Origin: Desulfatibacillum aliphaticivorans DSM 15576 | Lineage (GTDB): Bacteria; Desulfobacterota; Desulfobacteria; Desulfobacterales; Desulfatibacillaceae | Length of the DNA stretch: 64,000 bases | Direction: 5' to 3' | NCBI RefSeq assembly: GCF_000429905.1 | Contig: NZ_AUCT01000011.1 | Location: 141,312-205,311, forward strand | Shown here: one piece after another, positions 53,520 through 62,297 of the stretch | How positions within the stretch are numbered: position 1 is the first letter of the stretch | Layout: each line of letters begins with the position of its first letter | Program-made: the position numbers and the translations under genes | Notes under the pieces: generated by a model | What the model saw: only the letters and a program-made list of their open reading frames with translations | Database searches by the model: none | Told to the model about the DNA's origin: nothing

Positions 53520-53762
53520 ATGGAAATATTTTTTGTGTTTGTATGGGGCCTGATTATAGGCGCCGCCGGAATATACGCCGTGGTCCGTCCCCAAAAAACC
53601 GCTGAGAAAATCAAAAATTTTTATTCCAAATATCCGCTTATTCATTACGCAGGAGACAGGCAGTTGACGGCAAGACCGGGTTATGTAAAGGCCATCGGCG
53701 GCGTGTTTATTGCCATGAGCGTGTTTTTTATTGTCGTCTTGTTTACTAAGGGGTTACCATAG
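53520..53762 (+). CDS. Small two-TM membrane protein
   Basis: 80 residues, ATG after CGGAG. Membrane segments at about 3-22 (IFFVFVWGLIIGAAGIYAVV) and 58-76 (AIGGVFIAMSVFFIVVLF), separated by a basic loop (RPQKTAEKIKNFYSKYPLIHYAGDRQLTARPGYVK). No family recognised. Start, topology and codon pattern look genuine. A short gene like this between repeats could be an immunity or accessory protein, but nothing shows that. Confidence 0.65.
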   Translation: MEIFFVFVWGLIIGAAGIYAVVRPQKTAEKIKNFYSKYPLIHYAGDRQLTARPGYVKAIGGVFIAMSVFFIVVLFTKGLP

Positions 53763-54457
53763 TCTTCGTCTCCGGGTTGATTGACTCTCCGTCCCTGAAG
53801 GGCGGACAAGGAGAAGCAGCAGTCACTACCTTTTTTCAAAATGGAATCCCGATATTCAAACGAATGGGTGTTCCATCCAAAACCACAAAAAAACAGGAAT
53901 TCAAGCGACGCCATTCGCCCGCCGGCCTTGCTGAATGTTGAATGTTTTTCCAGGGCGCACCTTGTGTTGCTAAAGCAACCCAGGCAGCAAACTACGCTGC
54001 CTGGGCTACCCCAAAAAGATGCACCCCGGGTTGCATTTTGCCTGATCGCCTCTTCTTCGCTTAGGATGCGCACAGCGCATCCCGGCAGGCACGGGGGCCT
54101 GCAACTACACTTCATAAAAGGCGGCATCCATAATTCCGGACGCGCTGAAAATGCATTGCAGCTTCGCCCCTTGGGGCGCCTTTTTGAAGCGCCCGGAGCG
54201 CGCTTCCCAGTAGGGCAAGCCCTGAAGATTGCCTTTGTATGCATAGAAGGGTGAATGCGATGTTCGGCCGCAGGATTTTCCTGTCCTGGGCAGGTTCTAT
54301 ACCTCATTAAAAAATTGTTTCTTTCCTTTTCAGGATTTTTCAAATGAGGCGGATTGACGACGCGGCCAGCCGCGCGACAGCGGCTGGCGGCCGTACTTGG
54401 GGCAGGGTTCGGGATATTGATGGTTAAAAGGATATTGATGGTATAAAAACGGAGGGG
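53763..54457. repeat. Repeat-rich intergenic region
   Basis: CCAGGCAGC aaactac GCTGCCTGG (53977-54001 region) and a hairpin module GCAGGC acgggg GCCTGC AACTAC at 54085-54108. A minus-strand frame runs through it but has no family features and crosses the repeats, so no gene is called. Confidence 0.55.
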
Positions 54458-55489
54458 TCATCTCCGTTGCAGGCGATATTGGGCGACCATGTACTCCTTG
54501 CCTTGGCCGTAGCCCCACAGGCTTTCGCAGGCTACGAAAAAATTCCTCCATCTTTGATGCCAGAGCTTGCCCCGATCCTTTCCGTAGACATTGTCCATGA
54601 TGCCCATGATTTCGGATTTTTTAGCGCGCATGTTGGCGCCCCAGGCTTGGGCCGTCTTTTGGTAATGGCGCCCGGACAGGGTCCAATGTTCGTTCAGGAC
54701 CAAATCGTCCTGAAAATAAAGGAGCAGGTCATCCGAGGGCATGATGCTGCGTTGGAAAAAATGCCGGGCGATCCAGTTTTTCGGCCCCGGGCTTTCAAAT
54801 GCATAGGCGTAATTTCTATGGCAGAACATCTGCAGGAACAAGCGTCCGTCGGGGCCGAGCCATTGGGATATGCGGCTTAACATGGCCCGCCAGTTGCGCA
54901 GGTGATTAAACAATTCCACGGAGATAATGCGGTCGAAAGTTCCTCTTGGCGCAAAATTCTGCATATCCACGGTGACCGGATGGAGGTTGGTCAGCTTCAA
55001 GGCTTGGGCGCGGGCTTTGATGTATTCCTTTTGCGGACAGGAAGTGGTCACGGCAATGATGTCGCATTCGGGGTACATACGGGCGATCCACAAACTAAGG
55101 CCTCCCCAGCCGCACCCCAGATCCAGGATGCGCTGACCGTTCTGAATGTCAGCCCGTTTGGTTATTAATTCGATCATAGACCTTTCCGCTGCATCCAGGG
55201 AGTTCGCTTCGTCGGAAAAATGGCAGCAGGAAAACAGCATGGAAGAACCGAGCACCTTTTGGTAAAAATCGATGGGGACCTGAAAAGGATGTCCGTTGCC
55301 TTTGGGCAAAGGCATGACAATGGGGGACCGGTCCATGGCGCGGATGAGCGACATCTTGTTTCTCTGCAGGGAATGGACGTCTCCCCTGGCTTCATGGGTA
55401 AGGCGTTTTCTTTCCGTAATCCGCATTCCCTGAGTGAGGGCTGCTCCGGGGACGAAACCGCTTTCTGCAAGCTGGGTTGATAAACTCAT
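54458..55489 (-). CDS. Cyclopropane-fatty-acid-synthase-like SAM methyltransferase
   Basis: 343 residues from the ATG at 55489 (AAAGGAT 8 bp upstream; the frame extends to 55684 without family features). SAM motif I ILDLGCGWGGLSLWIA, LFSCCHFSDEANSLDAAERSMIELI (the SxxYF/CFA-type substrate region), VDMQNFAP, ISVELFNHLRNWRAML (usually VEMFEHM in CFA synthases) and FLQMFCHRNYAYAFE. It is likely to modify unsaturated acyl chains or a related small molecule. The changes at the VEMFEHM position suggest a divergent substrate. Stands alone. Confidence 0.85.
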   Translation of the reverse strand: MSLSTQLAESGFVPGAALTQGMRITERKRLTHEARGDVHSLQRNKMSLIRAMDRSPIVMPLPKGNGHPFQVPIDFYQKVLGSSMLFSCCHFSDEANSLDAAERSMIELITKRADIQNGQRILDLGCGWGGLSLWIARMYPECDIIAVTTSCPQKEYIKARAQALKLTNLHPVTVDMQNFAPRGTFDRIISVELFNHLRNWRAMLSRISQWLGPDGRLFLQMFCHRNYAYAFESPGPKNWIARHFFQRSIMPSDDLLLYFQDDLVLNEHWTLSGRHYQKTAQAWGANMRAKKSEIMGIMDNVYGKDRGKLWHQRWRNFFVACESLWGYGQGKEYMVAQYRLQRR

Positions 55490-55891
55490 AGCAACATCCT
55501 TTCGGGTGGGATGAGCCTGGAAATCATGCGTTGCATTCTTTCCGGCTCCCATACTTTCATCCTGACCAGCCGCACCCCAGGCCATGTTCAAGACAGTCAG
55601 AGTATGACATAGGCGCCAAGCCTTTCGCTCCTGCAGCCGGTAACGCCGCATTCCCGCCGCCTGTTCTTTTAGGAGTCGAGCCAACCAGGGCGGCGGTTGC
55701 GAAAAGGCGAAAAAAATCGGACGCGATTCAGTATCTTTTCACAAGCAATATCAGCATAACTATTTGATATCTTGCTCAATTCAGCTTGAATTCCAGTCCG
55801 GAGATCCATTAGGCAGTCCTGTATACACGTTTAATCGGCACAAAACGTTAAAAAATTTAGCCTGATTCAATTCTTTTAATTCAAGGCCTGG

Positions 55892-56107
55892 TCAGGGGCG
55901 GTCAGGGTCTTCCTCGGCCCTGGCGCTCTGAAACTGTCTGATTAAGGATGGCCGTTTTCGGAAATTTCCGGACGGGCGTTTTAACCCATTGACTGAGTCG
56001 GGGCATGACGCCGGCATGAAATCCTTGACAGTGAAAAATAAAACCATGCGGCCGCAAGGGCCGTAGAGAAAGGGCCGGACGCCGAATATTGCTGATATGT
56101 TTTGCAT
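55892..56107 (-). CDS. Possible small protein, no family
   Basis: 71 residues from the ATG at 56107, which has GGGGAGAG 7 bp upstream. The sequence (MQNISAIFGVRPFLYGPCGR... ending EEDPDRP) matches nothing I recognise. It may be a chance frame. The rest of this gap (55490-56301) contains an AT-rich stretch near 55740-55860 but no further gene. Confidence 0.25.
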   Translation of the reverse strand: MQNISAIFGVRPFLYGPCGRMVLFFTVKDFMPASCPDSVNGLKRPSGNFRKRPSLIRQFQSARAEEDPDRP

Positions 56108-56301
56108 GGCGGTCTCTCCCCTAAGTTGGTTTGACTCCACCGTCCGCCGCCCCGGGAAAAGGCCCCCAGGAGGGCAAACGACCTATCTGCCAACTTACGG
56201 GATCTAAGGCAATAGGGCTATTATGAGAATCACATCAACCCATTGAAATGGCGCACCCCAAACCTGTGTAATAGGCCACAATAAAAGGGAAAACCTGTAT
56301 T

Positions 56302-56937
56302 TTATTCTTCGGAAAGCTCAATTCCGGACATGGTGAACAGCAGATAGGCTAAGCGCCAGGCGACTACGGACAAGGTTTCCATGTCCAAAAGCTCGTGGGC
56401 GTTATCTTCAAAAAGGAGGAGGCATTTTGCGGGAAATGTTTCGTCTGCATCATTGAATAAAAGAAGCAGGTTCATGTGGGGCAAGGCCTGAAAAACCATG
56501 GAGGCGTCGTAATCGAATCCCTGGGTGGGCGTCAGCCCCCCTATGGCGGCGCAGGAAGTCATGAGATCCAGGCGCTTGCCTGTAAAGACCCGGGCCAGAG
56601 GCATTTCCACACTGGACCTAAAATCTCCGGCGAATCGATCCCCATCAGGCAGGTCGCGAAACGCGGTCCAGTCGCCGGAAGGGCTTGGAGACTGGGGAAA
56701 CCGGGTGAGGTACTGGCACAAAACGGCTTTGACGATGGGGGCGGGCTCCCGGAAGTCCGGCCCCAGAATGCTTTGCTTGCTGACCCTGTATTGGCTGTCG
56801 AAATAGGGGACAATCAGGGCGTCTTCGTCCATCTCCACGCTAAGGCGCCTGGCCAGATCAGTAAAATCCAGGGCTTCCGCGCGTTCCAGAAACTGGCTGT
56901 AAATCCTTTCCAAAACCGGGTTTGTCACCGTTTCCAT
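56302..56937 (-). CDS. DUF3786-family protein
   Basis: 211 residues. The pattern of DUF3786 is visible: LDFTDLARRLSVEMDEDALIVPYFDSQYRVS, VKAVLCQYLTRF, DWTAFRDLPDGDRFAGDF, GLTPTQGFDYDASMVFQALPHMNLLLLFNDADETFPAKCLLLFEDNAHELLDMETLSVVAWRLAYLL. The family is widespread in anaerobes with corrinoid/acetyl-CoA metabolism but has no established function. Overlaps the upstream HIT gene by 13 bp, so translation is coupled. Confidence 0.8.
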   Translation of the reverse strand: METVTNPVLERIYSQFLERAEALDFTDLARRLSVEMDEDALIVPYFDSQYRVSKQSILGPDFREPAPIVKAVLCQYLTRFPQSPSPSGDWTAFRDLPDGDRFAGDFRSSVEMPLARVFTGKRLDLMTSCAAIGGLTPTQGFDYDASMVFQALPHMNLLLLFNDADETFPAKCLLLFEDNAHELLDMETLSVVAWRLAYLLFTMSGIELSEE

Positions 56938-57257
56938 CCTCCTAACAAATGCAGGTGCAGGTGGAATATAATCTGGCCGCCTCCCCTTTCCACGTTGAAA
57001 AGAAGGTTGTAGCCGGACTCATTGATTCCTTTCTGGGCGGCTACCAGCTTGGCCGCAGCGACCATTTCCCCCACCAAAGTTTGATCTTCCGGCTCGATGT
57101 CATTGACGCTGCGGATATGCTTTTTGGGGACCACCAGCAAATGCACCGGGGCTTCAGGGTTGATATCCTTAAAGACGACCAGCTTGTCGTTTTCATAAAC
57201 GATATCGGCCGGAGATTCTTTTACAACGATTTTGCAGAATATGCAGTCCTGTTCCAT
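56925..57257 (-). CDS. HIT-family (Hint-like) nucleotide hydrolase
   Basis: 110 residues. The histidine-triad signature HLHLHLL sits in GGQIIFHLHLHLLGG; CIFCKIV at the start is the usual zinc-type Cys pair. Also APVHLLVVPKKHI. Acts on purine nucleoside phosphoramidates/AMP-lysine in the family. Upstream of DUF3786; the MITE copy begins 56 bp before its start. Confidence 0.94.
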   Translation of the reverse strand: MEQDCIFCKIVVKESPADIVYENDKLVVFKDINPEAPVHLLVVPKKHIRSVNDIEPEDQTLVGEMVAAAKLVAAQKGINESGYNLLFNVERGGGQIIFHLHLHLLGGWKR

Positions 57258-57312
57258 CCTCGGTCTCCTCAGATTTCATTGCGTGAATTTTAGTCAGCCT
57301 TGCATGCAAAAT

Positions 57313-57558
57313 GACACTGGGTCCCCGTTTACGCCATTGCGTCATGATGATTGCAAAACAGCCGCAATCATCCCGCCTCCATGGCTCCACGGGGATGACG
57401 GAGAAAGAAGGCCGTTTCATTTTACGGGTCGTGGATGCGCCTTCGCTAATAACCGGGTCAAATTCCACGACCTATAGACTTTCTTGCGCCTTTTAAGACC
57501 GTCATCCCCGCAAGGGAAATCCGCTTTGTGGATCGCCCGCAAGCGGGGACCCAGCGTC
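57313..57558. repeat. MITE-like element, copy 2
   Basis: 246 bp with inverted ends GACACTGGGTCCCCG and CGGGGACCCAGCGTC. It is nearly identical to copy 3 (57957) along its length, e.g. shared GGTCGTGGATGCGCCTTCGC and GACCTATAGACTTTCTTGCG. Followed by TCATCAA in both. Confidence 0.9.
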
Positions 57559-57561
57559 TCA

Positions 57562-57849
57562 TCAAATGCGGTTATATAAATCAAGCCAGTACGGATTTTG
57601 TTTCTCGATTAGCTCAATTTTCCATGCTCGATTCCATTTTTTCAATTGTTTTTCTCTTTTAATAGCCCCATGCATGCTTCCGTGTACTTCATAATAAACC
57701 AAAGTTTTCGCGCTATACTGTTTTGTGAATCCCGGCGCCAGCCCTTGTTTATGCTCCCATACGCGCTTTTTCAAATCGGAAGTAACGCCAATATACAATG
57801 TGCCATTTCTTTGGCTTGCCATTATGTAAACAAAAATGGCGTCTTTCAA
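57562..57849 (-). CDS. GIY-YIG domain endonuclease-like protein
   Basis: 95 residues. VYIMASQRNGTLYIGVTSDLKKRVWEHKQG contains the two short strands (VYI, YIG), the catalytic Arg (KKR) and following His; the conserved Glu is in YYEVHGSMHGAIKREKQLKKW. Typical of the small standalone YhbQ/UPF0213 GIY-YIG group. The stop lies 4 bp from MITE copy 2 and the start about 107 bp from copy 3, so the gene is bracketed by direct copies of the same element. Confidence 0.93.
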   Translation of the reverse strand: MKDAIFVYIMASQRNGTLYIGVTSDLKKRVWEHKQGLAPGFTKQYSAKTLVYYEVHGSMHGAIKREKQLKKWNRAWKIELIEKQNPYWLDLYNRI

Positions 57850-57956
57850 GTATCTCTCCTAAATGCGGCCATTGGTGCGCTGGCCTGTTGCCGCTATTGG
57901 AGCGAGGTTGAAGACCGATCTGATAAAGCAACACGGGCAAGCAGAGACCTTACAAA

Positions 57957-58203
57957 GACACTGGGTCCCTGTTTACGCCATTGCGTCATGATGATTGCAA
58001 AACAGCCGCAATCATCCCGCCTCCATGGCTCCACGGGGATGACGGGGAGTGAAGGCCGTTTCATTTTACGGGTCGTGGATGCGCCTTCGCTAATAGCCGG
58101 GTCAAATTCCACGACCTATAGACTTTCTTGCGCCTTTTAAGACCGTCATCCCCGCAAGGGAGATCCGCTTTTCAGGATCGCCCGCAAGCGGGGACCCAGC
58201 GTC
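57957..58203. repeat. MITE-like element, copy 3
   Basis: 247 bp, same orientation as copy 2 and almost identical, with ends GACACTGGGTCCCTG and CGGGGACCCAGCGTC, followed by TCATCAA. Confidence 0.9.
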
Positions 58204-58244
58204 TCATCAATCGATTTCGGGAGGACGCGATACTTGCCCCCGCA

Positions 58245-58946
58245 TCACGCCAGGCCGTTTTCGGACTCCAGGCTCCAGCGCCCCCTGAGCGTGGGGAATT
58301 CCAGGGTCTGGTGCAGCATGTCCAAAAACACGGAGCGGGGCCTTTCCTCGGCGCCCAGGCTCATGAGGTGGGGCGTTTTCATCTGGCAGTCAATAAACTC
58401 AAACTCATGAGCTGTAAGAAATTCCACCAGCACGGCGAAAGCCGCCTTGGACGCGTTGGATCTTTTAAAAAACATGGATTCCCCAAAGAATCCCCGCCCC
58501 AGGCTCACTCCGTACAAGCCGCCGGCCAGTTCGCCGTCCTGCCAGGCTTCCACGCTATGGGCGAAGCCGGCCTGGTGCAGGCGGCAATAGGCCTTTTCCA
58601 TCTCGGGCACGATCCAGGTGCCTTCCCCATGGTCCTGGCGGACAGCGGCGCAGGCGGCCATGACGTCTTTAAATGCTGTATCAAGCGTAACGGCAAAGCG
58701 CTTTTGCCGCAAGGTTTTTTTCAGGCTGGATGACATGTGGAACCTGGAAGGAATGAGGATCAGCCGGGGGTTGGGGGACCACCACAGGATGGGCTCGCCC
58801 TCGGAATACCATGGGAAAATTCCCATGCAATAGGCGTTGAGAAGCCTTTCGGGGGAAAGATCCCCTCCCACGGCCAGGAGCCCGTCGGCTCTGGCCAGGG
58901 AGGGGTCCGGAAAGCATATGGCTTCGGAAAGTGCGTAAACAGGCAT
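58245..58946 (-). CDS. aat: Leucyl/phenylalanyl-tRNA-protein transferase
   Basis: 233 residues. Family landmarks: FPDPSLARADGLLAVGGDLSPERLLNAYCMGIFPWYSEGEPILWWSPNPR, FHMSSSLKKTLR, TWIVPEMEKAYCRLHQAGFAHSVEAW, GGLYGVSLGRGFFGESMFF, FIDCQMKTPHLMSLGA. Attaches Leu/Phe to N-terminal Arg/Lys of proteins, creating N-degrons read by ClpS. It starts 2 bp after the clpA stop, so it belongs to the clpS-clpA-aat unit. Confidence 0.97.
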   Translation of the reverse strand: MPVYALSEAICFPDPSLARADGLLAVGGDLSPERLLNAYCMGIFPWYSEGEPILWWSPNPRLILIPSRFHMSSSLKKTLRQKRFAVTLDTAFKDVMAACAAVRQDHGEGTWIVPEMEKAYCRLHQAGFAHSVEAWQDGELAGGLYGVSLGRGFFGESMFFKRSNASKAAFAVLVEFLTAHEFEFIDCQMKTPHLMSLGAEERPRSVFLDMLHQTLEFPTLRGRWSLESENGLA

Positions 58947-58948
58947 GG

Positions 58949-61183
58949 CTACCAGGTAAAGGTCAATTCGTCTTTTTTCAGGCCAATACGCACCTTTCCT
59001 CCGGCGGTCAGGGCGCCGAAAAGGATTTCGTCAGCCAGGAGATCCTTGATCCTTTTCTGGATCAAACGGCCAAGGGGCCGGGCGCCGAATTTGGGGTCGT
59101 AGCCTTTTTGAGCCAGCCAGGTGCGGGCCTTGGGAGTCAGGTTCAATTCCACGCCCTTGGGCATAAGCTGGGCTTTAAGCTCGTTCATGAACTTGTCCAC
59201 AATGAGCTCCATGATGGCAACATCCAGGTTGTGGAAGGTCACAATGGAATCCAGGCGGTTTCTGAACTCCGGGGAAAAGGCTTTTTCCAAAGCCTGCTTG
59301 CCCTTGGCGCCGGAATCCACGTTTTGCTTGCCGAACCCGATGGCGGCGGAGCTCATTTCCCGGGCGCCCGCGTTGGAGGTCATGATCAAAATGGCGTTGC
59401 GGAAGTCTGCTTTTTTACCGTTGTTATCCGTCAGGGTGGCGTGATCCATGACCTGCAAAAGCACGTTGAAAATGTCTTCGTGGGCCTTTTCGATTTCGTC
59501 CAGCAGCAGCACGCAATGGGGCGTGCGGCGCACGGCGTCGGTAAGCAAGCCGCCCTGGTCGAACCCCACGTAGCCGGGAGGCGCGCCGATCAAACGGGAC
59601 ACGGCGTGCTTTTCCATGTACTCGCTCATGTCAAAGCGCAAAAAGGCGATGCCCAGGGTCTGGGCCAATTGCTTGGCCACCTCGGTCTTGCCCACGCCGG
59701 TGGGGCCGGTGAACAAAAAGGAGCCCACAGGGCGCTCCTGGGAAGCCAGCCCGGCCCGGGAGCGTTTGATGGCCGTGGCCACGGTCTGCACCGCCTCGTC
59801 CTGGCCGAAAACCATTTTTTTCAGGTCGGACTCCAGGGCGCCCAGGCGATCCAGGTCGGACGCGGACACGCTGCGGGGCGGAATTTTGGCCACCTTGGCC
59901 ACGATCTTTTCAATATCTTTGGGCCGGACGTATTTTCTCTTGCGCGAAGTGCGCATGTTCAGGGAAGCCGCGGCTTCGTCCATGACGTCGATGGCCTTAT
60001 CCGGCAAAAACCGGTCGTTGATGTGCCGGGCGGACAGCTCGGCGCAGGCCTGCAGGGCGCCTTCGGTGTACTGAATGCCGTGGTGCTCTTCGTAACGGGA
60101 TTTGAGGCCCTTGAGAATCTTCACCGTTTCATTCACCGTGGGCTCCTCGATCTCCACCTTTTCAAAACGGCGGGACAAGGCCCGGTCCTTTTCAAAATGC
60201 CCCTTGTACTCGTCATAGGTGGCGGACCCGATGCAGCGGAGTTCGCCCGACGCCAGGGCCGGTTTGAGGATGTTGGAAGCGTCCATGGAGCTGCCCGTGG
60301 TGGAGCCCGCGCCTACCAGGGTGTGAATTTCGTCGATGAACAGGATGGCGTTGTCCTTGCGCTGGACCGCGTTGATCACCCCTTTGAGGCGTTCCTCGAA
60401 CTGGCCGCGATATTTGGTTCCGGCTAAAAGCCCGGCCAGATCCAGGGCGTAAATCTCGGCGGTTTCCAGAAAGTCGGGAACCTTGCCCTCGGCGATGGCC
60501 AGGGCCAGGCCTTCGGCCATGGCGGTCTTTCCCACGCCGGGATCGCCCACGAATATGGGGTTGTTCTTGCGGCGGCGGCGGAGTATCTGCTCGGTGCGCA
60601 GCAGCTCGTCGGCCCGGCCTATGAGGGGGTCGATGCGCCCCTCCTTTGCCTTGGCGACCAGATCCGTTGTGTAGGCCTCCAGGGGGCTTTTTTCCTTTTC
60701 CTTGCGAGGACGGGAGGACGGGGCGATTTCCGGGGCCGGAGAATCGTCCTCAAGCACCGATATACCGTGGGAAATGTAATTTAAAACGTCCAGCCGGGTG
60801 ATTCCCTCATTGACCAGAAAATACTGGGCGTGAGAATCCCTTTCCGCAAACATGGCGGCCAGGACGTCGCCCACTTCCACGGAGGTCTTGCCCGCGGACT
60901 CCACGTGGCCCATGGCCCGCTGCAGAAGGCGGCTGAAGCCCAGGGTCTGCTGAAGGACGTACTCGCCCTCTCCGGGAACGGCTTCCAGGTTGGTTGTGAA
61001 AAAGCGCTCCAACTCCTGGAGAATGCGCCCGACATTTCCGCCGCAATGCTCTATGATGTCGATGCCTTCAATATTGTGACACAGGGCGTACAACACATGC
61101 TCCGTGCACAAATATTCGTGGCGGCGCTGTTTGGCCTCGTTGACCGCGGCGCCAATGGCGATTTCCAAATCCTTACTGATCAT
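58949..61183 (-). CDS. clpA: ATP-dependent Clp protease ATP-binding subunit ClpA
   Basis: 744 residues. The N-terminal double Clp repeat (about 1-145; RRHEYLCTEHVLYALC) is the ClpS docking domain. AAA-1 has Walker A GDPGVGKTAMAEG and LFIDEIHTLVGAG; AAA-2 has GPTGVGKTEVAKQLA and LLLDEIEKAHEDIFN. The C-terminal D2-small domain has GARPLGRLIQKRI. No ClpB-type middle coiled coil, which fits ClpA. It unfolds substrates for ClpP (not in the window). Between clpS and aat in one minus-strand unit. Confidence 0.97.
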   Translation of the reverse strand: MISKDLEIAIGAAVNEAKQRRHEYLCTEHVLYALCHNIEGIDIIEHCGGNVGRILQELERFFTTNLEAVPGEGEYVLQQTLGFSRLLQRAMGHVESAGKTSVEVGDVLAAMFAERDSHAQYFLVNEGITRLDVLNYISHGISVLEDDSPAPEIAPSSRPRKEKEKSPLEAYTTDLVAKAKEGRIDPLIGRADELLRTEQILRRRRKNNPIFVGDPGVGKTAMAEGLALAIAEGKVPDFLETAEIYALDLAGLLAGTKYRGQFEERLKGVINAVQRKDNAILFIDEIHTLVGAGSTTGSSMDASNILKPALASGELRCIGSATYDEYKGHFEKDRALSRRFEKVEIEEPTVNETVKILKGLKSRYEEHHGIQYTEGALQACAELSARHINDRFLPDKAIDVMDEAAASLNMRTSRKRKYVRPKDIEKIVAKVAKIPPRSVSASDLDRLGALESDLKKMVFGQDEAVQTVATAIKRSRAGLASQERPVGSFLFTGPTGVGKTEVAKQLAQTLGIAFLRFDMSEYMEKHAVSRLIGAPPGYVGFDQGGLLTDAVRRTPHCVLLLDEIEKAHEDIFNVLLQVMDHATLTDNNGKKADFRNAILIMTSNAGAREMSSAAIGFGKQNVDSGAKGKQALEKAFSPEFRNRLDSIVTFHNLDVAIMELIVDKFMNELKAQLMPKGVELNLTPKARTWLAQKGYDPKFGARPLGRLIQKRIKDLLADEILFGALTAGGKVRIGLKKDELTFTW

Positions 61184-61225
61184 ATTCCGTCTCCCTGCTC
61201 TGTTTCCGGAAAAACCGGGAGCCCC

Positions 61226-61540
61226 TTACTCAGGCTCCATGCTGCACTTGAGGGGAAAACCGTCAGCTTGAGCCATGGAATGCACTGTCTCAATCTTAGT
61301 TTCTGCAACCTCCGCCGTGTACACCCCGGCCACTCCCACGCCCCGGTTGTGGACGTTCAGCATAATCCGAGTGGCCTCGGGCACGGACTTGTTAAATACT
61401 CTTTGCAAAACCCCTACCACAAACTCCATGGTGGTGTAATCGTCGTTATGGAGCAAGACCTTGAACATGCGAGGCCGCTCGGTTTTTTGGGTCGGCTCTG
61501 TCAGGACATCGCCGAGATCTTCATGTGGATCGGGACTCAT
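61226..61540 (-). CDS. clpS: ClpS N-degron adaptor
   Basis: 104 residues from the ATG at 61540 (GGGAAG upstream; frame extends to 61603). Core RMFKVLLHNDDYTTMEFVVGVLQRVFNKSVPEATRIMLNVHNRGVGVAGVYTAEVAETKIETVHSMAQADGFPLKCSMEPE contains the NDDYT and HxxG degron pocket residues. Binds Leu/Phe/Trp/Tyr N-degrons and delivers them to ClpA, the next gene (42 bp). Confidence 0.96.
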   Translation of the reverse strand: MSPDPHEDLGDVLTEPTQKTERPRMFKVLLHNDDYTTMEFVVGVLQRVFNKSVPEATRIMLNVHNRGVGVAGVYTAEVAETKIETVHSMAQADGFPLKCSMEPE

Positions 61541-61888
61541 TTTACGTCTTCCCTTTCTGTTTCGTAAAAATCTCCTCCATAATATTAAGAATGCTTGGGG
61601 CAAAAATCAAGGTTAAACCCGGGAATAGCAATCTTCGGATTCTAGGGGGATTTGTTTACTCTTGCCAAATTTTTTTCGGGGTGATAGATAATTTTTTTGC
61701 CGATTCGGCTTAGGGGCCTGAAAAAACTTGCCTTGGGCAAGGCAATCCTGATAGGAACAGGTCCGAAATCGGTCTGCTCAAGGCAAATTTGGGGAGAACC
61801 GAAGGTTCGGCGCCGCGGGACGATGTATAAGCGGCGATTCGTGTGCGACGGCGCCGGATGTCAAAGTATCGTTAAACAATCAATCCAA
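61541..61888. other. Intergenic region before tRNA-Arg
   Basis: It contains the clpS promoter side (61541-61700, AT-rich) and a palindrome ACTTGCCTTGGGCAAGGCAA near 61729-61748. A plus-strand frame (61697-61927) runs into the tRNA and is not a gene. Confidence 0.4.
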
Positions 61889-61965
<77 letters not shown>

Positions 61966-61971
61966 TTATTT

Positions 61972-62013
61972 AAGGGGTTGTCCTTTTTATGAAAAGGATG
62001 GCCTCTTTTTTTT
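61972..62013 (+). terminator. Terminator after tRNA-Arg
   Basis: GGGGTTGTCCTTTT / AAAAGGATGGCCTC stem with a short loop and eight T. Confidence 0.85.
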
Positions 62014-62224
62014 GCCATTTTGACAAGGTTTTACTCAGCCCCATCCCTTATAGACGATTAAGCGGCATCTCTGTATATCATTCTTAAAAGCCGTCGTGGG
62101 CCGTTAAGATTGTACCTTCAGCAAGGTCTGTTTAGATCTTGTGGCTGCGTAAAAAATAATATCACCCAAAAACAGCTTCTTTTCTCTTGAGTCCTGTTTA
62201 ACATTCCATTATTATAGATATTTA

Positions 62225-62254
62225 TTGATAGTTCAATCAGTATTCCCTTAATAC
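62225..62254 (+). promoter_or_regulatory. Possible promoter of the lipoprotein protease gene
   Basis: TTGATA (62225-62230), 18-bp spacer, TAATAC (62249-62254), 44 bp before the ATG. Confidence 0.4.
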
Positions 62255-62297
62255 CCATCCAAAAACGCCAGCATATTTATAAGATGGAGCAAATTAA

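Noticed and set aside
53681..54343. 220-residue minus-strand frame
   Set aside because: Crosses several repeat elements and the small membrane gene; cysteine/proline-rich composition reflects repeats.
58931..60427. 498-residue plus-strand frame
   Set aside because: It is the antisense shadow of clpA, whose motifs are complete; the plus frame has no family features or ribosome site.
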